Assembly (NCBI GenBank): GCA_009778375.1
Contig: WRJW01000124.1
Location: forward strand, 1 to 5,500
Source: Bacteroidota bacterium
GTDB lineage: Bacteria > Bacteroidota > Bacteroidia > Bacteroidales > UBA932
Reading direction: 5' to 3'
Length of the DNA: 5,500 bases
Below are positions 1-5,500 of the stretch, one piece after another. The notes beneath the pieces were generated by a model that saw nothing but the letters and a program-made list of their open reading frames with translations, was not told the DNA's origin and did no database searches. Each line of letters starts with the position of its first letter. Position 1 is the stretch's first letter. The translations under genes were made by a program, and so were the position numbers.

Positions 1-950
1 GCCTTCTCGTATAGAACGGGAAAGGCTTCGAACAATTTTGACACGATGCCGTTGTAAACGTTTCCTCTAAACTGATTAGGCATCACGTCAAACCACTTCC
101 ATCCCGTATTTTCTACCCATCCAAATTCTATGATATCGGGTAAAAGTCCCGCTCGTACTAAAGAAGATTTACCCGAACCGCTTTCGCCCAGCACAAACAG
201 GCAAGGGGCCCTGCAGGGCAAACAACGGCTGAGTTTTTCCTCAATAATATTGATAGTACTCCGTCTTCCGTAAAAAATAGCGTTTTCGTTATATTGGAAC
301 GACCGCAAACCCACGTAGGGATTTCCTTCCCATTCAATGGGGATGGCCTCATGTCCTATTTTACTGATAATCAACTTACGGAGATGCTCCGTAAGTTTCT
401 GTTCAAAGGAGGTAGGGGCATCAAACTGGTGGTAAGCTCCATAAACGGTTTTTGTTGTTGGGTCGTAAAATTTTTCCCTTATAAATCTCTGGGTTTCTTT
501 ATGCTGCTTCCCGATCTCTTCAAAATCAAAATCCGCATTAGCCGAAGATTGAAATATGGCGTCGGCAATGGGGGCATTTTTGATGTAGGCCAATATAGAG
601 GGGGCCCCCGTTTGCTGATTGGCGGCATACATCATTTCAAATTCGTATTCGGTTCCCGATTTGTACAGGCTGCCGTCAGATTTCAAGTACTTGCTGCTCA
701 GCGGTGTGCCCAATCTCGACCAAAGGATGAATACCGCAATATCTACCATCTGTGCAGATGTAATCCGATCAATGCCCTCCTGAAAAGACGAGGTTACCTG
801 CAAAGGCATATCTTCCCACAACAGCGCTTCCAATTGTACAGAGGCCGCAAATTCCTTTCCTAACTTGGCAATAACACGTTTGGCAATTTGCCGCTCATAC
901 AGGACGTCGCTTGGCGATGATATAAAAATGCGGATGGTTGGTTTTTCCAT
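1..950 (-). CDS. DUF4062-like / nSTAND NTPase, N-terminal part (runs off left edge)
   Basis: This gene was read on the reverse strand from the ATG at 950-948. It is open without interruption for 316 codons plus two bases, so the 3' part is missing. Residues about 6-125 look like the DUF4062-type N-terminal domain: IRIFISSPSDV at 6-16 followed by ER at 19-20, a WED at 45-47, FILWSRLGTPL at 74-84, and SGTEYEFE at 98-105. GAYHQF at 171-176 and the helix at 181-195 form the linker typical of these proteins. From about 204 the nSTAND1-type NTPase begins: NPYVGLRSFQ at 210-219, FYGRR at 226-230, then a complete Walker A, GESGSGKSS, at 255-263 followed by LVRAGLLP. Family knowledge: STAND ATPases act as ATP-dependent switches that oligomerise on sensing a ligand, and family members often end in WD40 or TPR repeats. 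Walker B, the sensor and any C-terminal repeats lie beyond the window. A defence or signalling role is inference. The start is chosen because the domain begins six residues later; there is no Shine-Dalgarno sequence, as is common in Bacteroidota. Confidence 0.88.
   Translation of the reverse strand, partial: MEKPTIRIFISSPSDVLYERQIAKRVIAKLGKEFAASVQLEALLWEDMPLQVTSSFQEGIDRITSAQMVDIAVFILWSRLGTPLSSKYLKSDGSLYKSGTEYEFEMMYAANQQTGAPSILAYIKNAPIADAIFQSSANADFDFEEIGKQHKETQRFIREKFYDPTTKTVYGAYHQFDAPTSFEQKLTEHLRKLIISKIGHEAIPIEWEGNPYVGLRSFQYNENAIFYGRRSTINIIEEKLSRCLPCRAPCLFVLGESGSGKSSLVRAGLLPDIIEFGWVENTGWKWFDVMPNQFRGNVYNGIVSKLFEAFPVLYEK
373..397. repeat. Perfect 11-bp inverted repeat with 3-base loop inside the STAND gene
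   Basis: AACTTACGGAG (373-383) and its exact reverse complement CTCCGTAAGTT (387-397) flank the loop ATG. The element lies in the coding sequence for residues KLTEHLRKL (about 185-193), in the linker between the DUF4062-like and NTPase domains. No T-run follows it on the gene's strand, so it is not a typical intrinsic terminator. It could form a stable mRNA hairpin, or it may be chance within codons for a helical linker. Confidence 0.75.
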
Positions 951-973
951 ATTGGTGTGGTTGAAGATTGGGA

Positions 974-981
974 CAAATGTA
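974..981 (-). promoter_or_regulatory. Candidate -7 box for the STAND gene
   Basis: On the minus strand this reads TACATTTG, matching the Bacteroidota -7 consensus TAnnTTTG, 23 bases before the ATG at 950. No good TTTG -33 element is visible at the usual spacing, so the call rests on the -7 match and its location. Transcription would begin close to the start codon and leave a short leader. Confidence 0.45.
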
Positions 982-994
982 GCTTTATTTTTGT

Positions 995-1002
995 TACTTT
1001 TG
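995..1002 (+). promoter_or_regulatory. Candidate -7 box for the MFS/antiporter operon
   Basis: TACTTTTG matches TAnnTTTG on the plus strand, 46 bases before the MFS start codon. A TTG at 968-970 is the nearest possible -33 element, but its spacing of 24 bases is slightly long. The box is back to back with the minus-strand box at 974-981 and separated from it by 13 bases, so the two promoters would overlap and could compete for polymerase. Confidence 0.5.
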
Positions 1003-1048
1003 CGTGCTCCTTATTCAAACATCGTAAATACTGGGTAGCAAAAATATT

Positions 1049-2359
1049 ATGAGCTGGAAAGAATTAATCCCAAACAATAAAAGCGCACTTACACAGGTAT
1101 TTGGTTCTTTACGCTCGCGTAATTACCGCTTATATTTTACGGGCCAGTGTATTTCTCTCATTGGAACCTGGATGCAACAGGTAGCTATGAGTTGGCTAAT
1201 TTACCGGCTTACAGGATCAGTACTTTTACTGGGAACAGTAGCGTTCATCAATCAAATACCCAGCTTCCTGATTTCTATTTTTGCCGGCGTAATTACCGAC
1301 CGTTTTGAGCGTCGCCGCATACTCCTTATTACCCAAGGATTATTTATGTTTGCCGCCTTATCCACTGCTACGCTGGTGCTAACCGGTTTAATACAGGTAT
1401 GGCAAATCATGGTGTTTAGCCTCTTTGCAGGCATAGTTACTGCTTTTGATGCCCCAACGCGTCAGTCTATGGTGGTTGAAATGGTCGACAGGAAAGAAGA
1501 TTTGAGCAATGCCATTGCCCTCAATTCGGCCATCTTTAATGCGGCCCGCCTTATTGGGCCTTCCGTGGCCGGAATGCTTATAGCCTTAGTGGGAGAAGGC
1601 TATTGTCTTCTTATCGACGGAATTAGCTATACTGCTGTAATCGGAGCCCTGCTGATGATGCGTATGCCTGAACATCCCAAAAAAGAAAAACAGGAAAAAA
1701 TACTTTCCGGTTTTGTAAACGGGTTCAGGTATTGTTACGGGTATTTGCCCATTCGTATATTGTTGATCATGGTTGCCTTGATCAGCCTTTTTGGTTTGCA
1801 GTTTATTGTGCTGGTGCCGGCATTCGCCAAGGATGTGTTAAGCGGCGACAGCCACACGCAGGGATTTATTCTCTCGTCCATAGGGGCCGGGGCCTTGACG
1901 GGCGCTATCTACTTGGCAGCCCGCAAAAGCGTATTGGGACTTGGCAAAGTAGTCTCGATAACGGGGGTACTTTTGGGCATTGGCATGATTGCGGTTTCTT
2001 TCATGACCCTGCATTGGATGGTATTTGCCCTGTTAGTGCCAACGGGGTTTGCCATGATCACCGCGCTTGCGTCCTGCAATACCTTGCTTCAAACGCTCAC
2101 AGACGACGATAAGCGTGGCCGCGTGATGGGCTTCTATGCCATGGCCATGGTGGGTATGGCGCCATTCGGCAGCCTGTTCTACGGATCCGTAGCCAAATGG
2201 ATTGGGGTGCAACATGCTTTGCTGGTTGGAGGATGCCTCTGTGTTGTAGGCGCTCTGTGTTTTGAACATTGGCGTCCGGTTATAAGGCGCTTAGCACGAC
2301 GTGTACAGGTTCAACAGGGAATTGTACCCGAAATTGCCAAGGGAATCAATATAGATTAA
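1049..2359 (+). CDS. MFS exporter of the EntS/MFS_3 type
   Basis: This 436-residue inner-membrane protein has about twelve hydrophobic segments: roughly 28-54, 58-82, 91-113, 117-135, 158-181, 184-204, 235-258, 271-292, 299-318, 322-345, 357-380 and 387-405. The start RNYRLYFTGQCISLIGTWMQ (24-43) and the stretch FDAPTRQS (133-140), with NAARLIGPSVAG at 164-175, are hallmarks of the MFS_3 (PF05977) group that includes the enterobactin exporter EntS. Motif A is GVITDRFERRR at 80-90, and RGRVMGFYAM lies at 356-365. Family knowledge: members are proton-coupled exporters of siderophores, drugs or macrolides. The substrate here cannot be read, and nothing nearby looks like siderophore biosynthesis. 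The length is normal for the family and the frame is intact. The ATG has no Shine-Dalgarno sequence, but the first residues before the conserved RNYRLYF have the usual length. A Na+/H+ antiporter gene follows after seven bases, so co-transcription is likely. Confidence 0.88.
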   Translation: MSWKELIPNNKSALTQVFGSLRSRNYRLYFTGQCISLIGTWMQQVAMSWLIYRLTGSVLLLGTVAFINQIPSFLISIFAGVITDRFERRRILLITQGLFMFAALSTATLVLTGLIQVWQIMVFSLFAGIVTAFDAPTRQSMVVEMVDRKEDLSNAIALNSAIFNAARLIGPSVAGMLIALVGEGYCLLIDGISYTAVIGALLMMRMPEHPKKEKQEKILSGFVNGFRYCYGYLPIRILLIMVALISLFGLQFIVLVPAFAKDVLSGDSHTQGFILSSIGAGALTGAIYLAARKSVLGLGKVVSITGVLLGIGMIAVSFMTLHWMVFALLVPTGFAMITALASCNTLLQTLTDDDKRGRVMGFYAMAMVGMAPFGSLFYGSVAKWIGVQHALLVGGCLCVVGALCFEHWRPVIRRLARRVQVQQGIVPEIAKGINID

Positions 2360-2366
2360 ACGGGTT

Positions 2367-4352
2367 TTGCTGGTATTCGAATACATATTAATCTTGCTGG
2401 CAGCCATATACCTGTCAAATGTGGTGAACCGTTTAATTCCGGCAGTATCGGTACCCATTGTGCAAATCGGACTGGGGGCGCTGATTGCGCTACTGCCGCT
2501 CCATTTTAAACTTGAACTTGACCCCGATCTCTTTTTTCTCCTCTTTGTGTCTCCCTTGATTTTTTATATCAGCATGATGGCCGATAAAAAGACGATGTGG
2601 GCACAGCGTAAACCCATACTCAACATGGGCGTTTTATTGGTATTTGCTACCGTAGTGATTGTGGGATATTTGGTAAATCTCCTTATCCCCGCGATCCCCC
2701 TTGCCGCTGCCTTTGCATTGATAGCCGCTTTGGGCCCCACCGACGACGTAGCGGTTGCCTCCGTAGGCAAACGCACCAACGTCCCTCCCAAAATCATGAA
2801 TATCCTGCAGGGCGAATCGATCATTAACGACGCATCGGGCATTGTCAGCTTTCAGTTTGCCATGGCCGCCATGCTTACCGGATCCTTTTCCCTGTTCCAC
2901 GCCACCGGTCGCTTTTTTGTGGTTGGATTGGGAGGGATTGGGGTCGGATTGATATTTTCATGGTTCAAATATATATTTGTACGATGGATTCGTTCGCTGG
3001 GAATGGAAAACGTTACCCTCCACCTTTTATTGGGGATTCTGACCCCATTTTTGATCTACCTGATTGCCGAGGCATGGAGTGTCAGCCCTATTTTGGCGGT
3101 TTTTGCAGCAGGCATTGCCCATTCCTTTAACAGAGACAAGTTTACGCCTGAAGCCGTTAACCTCAACATCGCCTCCCAAAGTTTTTGGTCCATGCTGGCA
3201 TTTACGCTTGAAGGGTTGGTATTTGTGATTTTGGGGACCCAACTCCCCAAAATTTTATCTTCCATCAACCATAACTATTCGATCGGCACCTGGCAAATCA
3301 TCGCATACATCTTGCTCATTACCTTTGTGTTTATGATTTTACGCTTTGTTTGGTCGGTTGCGGCCGTCAAAAAGAGAACCTACGACGACCCCGACTACCC
3401 CGTTAGCCGGTTTAGGGCAGGCGTCATTTTCAGTTTGTCGGGGGCAAGGGGTACCGTTACCTTAGCCAGCGTAATGTCCATTCCCATTTTTTTGAGCGAC
3501 GGCGCCGCCTTTCCCGAACGCGACCTGATCATTTTGATGGCAGGCGGCGTTATTGTGGTTTCGTTGCTGATTACCAGTTTTATTCTTCCTCTTTGTGTTG
3601 CAAAGAAAATAAATGTGGACAAAGCTGCAGAAAACGAGGCTTATTTAGAAATTCTTCAAAAGGTAATAGCGGAATTAAAAAGCCGCATAACTCCCGAAAA
3701 CGAAACAGAAACCGCTTTTATCATTGCCAATTACCACGGTCGAAGTGCAGAATTACAACGCAAACAGAACACCTTTTCCGTAGACCGCGACGAGGAAAGG
3801 CGCTTGCGCTTGACCACCTGCGTATGGGAAAAAGAACACACCCTCCTCATGCTCCAGCGCGGCGACATAACCCAGGATGCGGCCCAACAGTATCTCTATA
3901 TTATAGATACGTTGATCTACAAACTATCGCATGACTCGCTCCATTCATTCTCCTTTAGACAGAGCATCCGGCACTTTTTCCATCGCCATTTTAAGAGAGG
4001 AGGCGTCAAACAACGCGTCGAAACGCATACCGCCATGTTCAAACTCATGGAAGCCAATACGCTCTTTGTACTTGATAAGTTACGTCACCTGGACAAAACC
4101 GAAACAACTGCCGCCCACAAAAAAATGAGGGGCGAATGTGAATCCAGACTGATGATGCTGCAAAGAGGAGGAATGCGCAAGGACACGGTAGACAATCAAA
4201 AGCTTAGCTCGGTTGTTTCTTGCGGATTCCAAATAGAGCGCGACCATATTCAGGCCATGCTCGAACTCGGACGCATCTCCAGGGAAACCGCCAAAGAAAT
4301 GCGGTGCAACATCTCCCTGCTCGAAGTGCAATTGAAGAAAGACTATTTGTAG
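2367..4352 (+). CDS. CPA1 Na+/H+ antiporter with long C-terminal cytoplasmic domain
   Basis: This protein of 661 residues has about 13 membrane segments in residues 1-411 and a charged helical tail of about 250 residues. It resembles the bacterial CPA1/NhaP Na+/H+ antiporters (the TIGR00831-like group), which exchange cytoplasmic Na+ or K+ for protons. Expected core residues are present: GPTDD at 123-127 (the unwound TM4 TD motif), QGES at 148-151, the ion-binding N154-D155 in SIINDASG, and SGARGTV at 358-364 with the conserved R361. The start is a TTG at 2367. An in-frame TAG at 2352-2354 limits extension, and the TTG start gives MLVFEYILILL, which fits the usual short N-terminus. An ATT at 2355-2357, overlapping the upstream stop codon, is the other option. 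The tail carries a repeated pattern: EHTLLMLQRGDI (490-501), ESRLMMLQRGGM (592-603) and DHIQAMLELGRI (626-637). These probably form helical hairpins with a regulatory role, which is inference. The gene lies seven bases after the exporter, probably in the same operon. A role in pH or Na+ homeostasis is expected from the family; ion preference is unknown. Confidence 0.88.
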   Translation: MLVFEYILILLAAIYLSNVVNRLIPAVSVPIVQIGLGALIALLPLHFKLELDPDLFFLLFVSPLIFYISMMADKKTMWAQRKPILNMGVLLVFATVVIVGYLVNLLIPAIPLAAAFALIAALGPTDDVAVASVGKRTNVPPKIMNILQGESIINDASGIVSFQFAMAAMLTGSFSLFHATGRFFVVGLGGIGVGLIFSWFKYIFVRWIRSLGMENVTLHLLLGILTPFLIYLIAEAWSVSPILAVFAAGIAHSFNRDKFTPEAVNLNIASQSFWSMLAFTLEGLVFVILGTQLPKILSSINHNYSIGTWQIIAYILLITFVFMILRFVWSVAAVKKRTYDDPDYPVSRFRAGVIFSLSGARGTVTLASVMSIPIFLSDGAAFPERDLIILMAGGVIVVSLLITSFILPLCVAKKINVDKAAENEAYLEILQKVIAELKSRITPENETETAFIIANYHGRSAELQRKQNTFSVDRDEERRLRLTTCVWEKEHTLLMLQRGDITQDAAQQYLYIIDTLIYKLSHDSLHSFSFRQSIRHFFHRHFKRGGVKQRVETHTAMFKLMEANTLFVLDKLRHLDKTETTAAHKKMRGECESRLMMLQRGGMRKDTVDNQKLSSVVSCGFQIERDHIQAMLELGRISRETAKEMRCNISLLEVQLKKDYL

Positions 4353-4366
4353 CGCTCTTTTGGGTC

Positions 4367-4403
4367 TTGTTGCACCATGACAGGATGCACAATAATTTTA
4401 TTT
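4367..4403 (+). terminator. Candidate intrinsic terminator after the antiporter gene
   Basis: Starting 14 bases after the TAG stop, TTGT-T-GCACC pairs with GG-A-TGCACAA around the loop ATGACA. This gives nine base pairs with two single-base bulges (4371 and 4385). A T-rich tail TAATTTTATTT follows at 4393-4403. Its position after the last gene of the presumed operon and before a new promoter supports termination. The bulges and the few GC pairs make it a modest candidate. Confidence 0.42.
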
Positions 4404-4483
4404 CCTGTGGTATCGCTGTTCGTAGAGACTTCGAGTGGTAGCTGTAAATGGTCGCAAAAGTAAAACAACTCTTGTAAAAATCC

Positions 4484-4491
4484 TACCTTTG
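4484..4491 (+). promoter_or_regulatory. Candidate -7 box for the M28 peptidase gene
   Basis: TACCTTTG matches the Bacteroidota -7 consensus TAnnTTTG and sits 20 bases before the ATG at 4512. No clear TTTG -33 box is seen at the standard spacing. The A-rich leader (ACACAAAATATTT) in place of a Shine-Dalgarno sequence is usual in this phylum. Together with the hairpin at 4367-4392, it suggests that the peptidase is transcribed separately from the antiporter. Confidence 0.55.
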
Positions 4492-4511
4492 TACACTAAC
4501 ACAAAATATTT

Positions 4512-5500
4512 ATGAAAGCTAAGCTCATATACGCCATCCCCCTCCTGTCGTTCATGGCAGCAATCTTGCTGAGTATTTGGACAATCTCCTCGCCAGCACC
4601 CAAAGATACGATCGATGGGTTCTCTGCCGAGCAGGCATACAGCCACTTAGAGGCTATCGCCCAAAAACAACACTCCGTTTTTGATGTAAAGGAGATAGAA
4701 GAGGTGAGGAATTATTTGGAAGAGACCATAGACGCCTTTGAAAACGTTCGATGGACAAGGATAAAACATTCTCAAATAGAAGTGTTTAATCATAAAACTC
4801 AAGCTAAAGAACCTATTGACATCAATAATATTTATGCCGAAATTCCGGGCACCAGCGGCAGATACCTGCTGTTGGTCGCGCACTTTGATTCGTGCCCTTA
4901 TAAAGAGAAGTACGGCGTAGCTACCGATGGCTCCTACGGCGCGGCAGACGATGGCTACGGATTAGCTACCATGCTTGAAATTATGCGGCTGTTGAATGAT
5001 TATTCTGCAAAAAATAAGCTTGTTAACGGCGTTAAATTTGCCTTTACAGACGCCGAGGAGGTGGCGCTGGGAGGCGCAGCCGCCTTAATTAAAGAGTTCA
5101 GTTATTGGTTAAAAGATGTAAACATCGTGCTAAACCTTGAGGCCAGAGGCAACAAGGGTCCGCTCTATATGTTCCAAACCGGTGACAACAACTACCGACT
5201 CATAGATTTTTACCGCCACGCCCGTTTGCCTTTCTCCTTTTCCATCGCCGCCGAAGTCTACCAACATCTGCCCAACGATACCGACTTTACCCCCTTTTTA
5301 AAAGCCGGCTATACCGGCCTCAATTTTGCTACGCTAAACAGCCTCAAATACTACCACACCCCCAATGACAACCTCCAAAACGCCCATAAACCCACGTTGC
5401 AGTTTTACGGCGAACAAGTCTATCCATTGGTGCAAGCGTACATAAATAATGAACGGTACAGCGATCCAAAAGCCTTTGAGTCCAACAGTAATGCGGTGTT
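4512..5500 (+). CDS. Membrane-anchored M28 family zinc peptidase, N-terminal part (runs off right edge)
   Basis: The frame is open from the ATG at 4512 to the window edge, giving 329 complete codons. Residues 5-23 (LIYAIPLLSFMAAILLSIW) form a signal anchor or uncleaved signal, so the catalytic domain should lie outside the inner membrane. All M28 metal and catalytic positions are visible: LLLVAHFDS with H124, GAADDG with D146, FTDAEEV with the general base E182 and ligand E183, NLEARG with E210, and KYYHTPND with H282. M28 enzymes use two zinc ions to remove N-terminal residues from peptides. Glutamate at the NLE position is usual in the Fxna/ER-metallopeptidase-like branch, whose members often carry several membrane helices after the peptidase domain. 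Whether that is so here lies beyond the edge. There is no Shine-Dalgarno sequence, and the start is fixed by the signal anchor and the promoter 20 bases upstream. It has its own promoter and so probably works independently of the transporters. The substrate is unknown. Confidence 0.9.
   Translation, partial: MKAKLIYAIPLLSFMAAILLSIWTISSPAPKDTIDGFSAEQAYSHLEAIAQKQHSVFDVKEIEEVRNYLEETIDAFENVRWTRIKHSQIEVFNHKTQAKEPIDINNIYAEIPGTSGRYLLLVAHFDSCPYKEKYGVATDGSYGAADDGYGLATMLEIMRLLNDYSAKNKLVNGVKFAFTDAEEVALGGAAALIKEFSYWLKDVNIVLNLEARGNKGPLYMFQTGDNNYRLIDFYRHARLPFSFSIAAEVYQHLPNDTDFTPFLKAGYTGLNFATLNSLKYYHTPNDNLQNAHKPTLQFYGEQVYPLVQAYINNERYSDPKAFESNSNAV

Noticed and set aside
600..609. GGGGGCCCCC palindrome
   Set aside because: It is a 10-bp run-type palindrome within codons of the STAND gene, with no partner copy and no structure beyond the G/C run; probably chance.
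294..863. A 189-codon open frame on the plus strand
   Set aside because: It lies wholly antisense to the DUF4062/nSTAND gene, whose protein has clear family motifs. The plus-strand translation is low-complexity and shows no recognisable domain.
951..1048. Possible small RNA or leader peptide in the divergent gap
   Set aside because: There is no stable hairpin plus T-run and no convincing short frame; only the two -7-type boxes stand out.
1732..2112. Plus-strand frame inside the MFS gene
   Set aside because: It overlaps the MFS exporter in another frame. Its translation has no family motifs, while the MFS frame has hallmark motifs on both sides.
3593..3934. Plus-strand frame over the antiporter tail
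   Set aside because: It is out of frame with the antiporter, whose reading frame continues without a break and keeps the repeated MLQRG pattern; this frame is rich in Arg and His, as expected of a shadow.
4080..4441. Open frames on both strands around the antiporter 3' end and the gap
   Set aside because: They overlap the antiporter end and the candidate terminator, have no plausible upstream signals, and give no recognisable protein.
4398..4883. Minus-strand frames opposite the start of the peptidase gene
   Set aside because: They are antisense to the M28 gene, whose signal anchor and metal-site motifs identify the coding strand.
1..5500. CRISPR array, tRNA or rRNA gene, insertion sequence or attachment site
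   Set aside because: I saw no evenly spaced direct repeats, no tRNA-like clover pattern, no transposase motifs and no terminal inverted repeats on reading both strands.

Overview
The window looks like chromosomal DNA of a Bacteroidota bacterium. Three things suggest this: TAnnTTTG-type -7 boxes sit upstream of the genes, no start codon has a clear Shine-Dalgarno sequence, and the proteins resemble Bacteroidota-style relatives (a DUF4062/nSTAND protein, an M28 peptidase of the membrane-linked type, a CPA1 antiporter). I cannot name a genus from the sequence alone.

Layout. Positions 1-950 (minus strand) hold the first 316 codons of a large signal-transduction or defence-type ATPase. It has an N-terminal DUF4062-like domain and then the start of an nSTAND NTPase with an intact Walker A motif; the rest runs off the left edge. 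A 98-bp divergent intergenic region (951-1048) carries back-to-back candidate promoter boxes. Positions 1049-2359 (plus) encode a 12-helix major facilitator exporter of the EntS/MFS_3 type. Seven bases later, 2367-4352 (plus) encodes a CPA1 Na+/H+ antiporter with a long C-terminal cytoplasmic domain, starting from a TTG codon. These two genes are probably one operon. The 4353-4511 gap has a candidate terminator hairpin and a candidate promoter, and is followed by the first 329 codons of a membrane-anchored M28 zinc peptidase (4512 to beyond 5500, plus).

How the genes relate. The exporter and antiporter are packed closely enough to be co-transcribed. Both are inner-membrane transporters, and a proton- or ion-coupled exporter beside a cation/proton antiporter would fit a cell-envelope or stress role, but no substrate can be read from the sequence. 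The peptidase has its own promoter and looks like an independent unit. The STAND gene faces away from all of these and is the only part of the window with the character of a defence or signalling system. Its sensor or effector C-terminus lies outside the window, so its type cannot be settled here. I see no rRNA or tRNA gene, insertion sequence, attachment site, CRISPR array or replication origin. The remaining long open frames are overlaps of the genes described.
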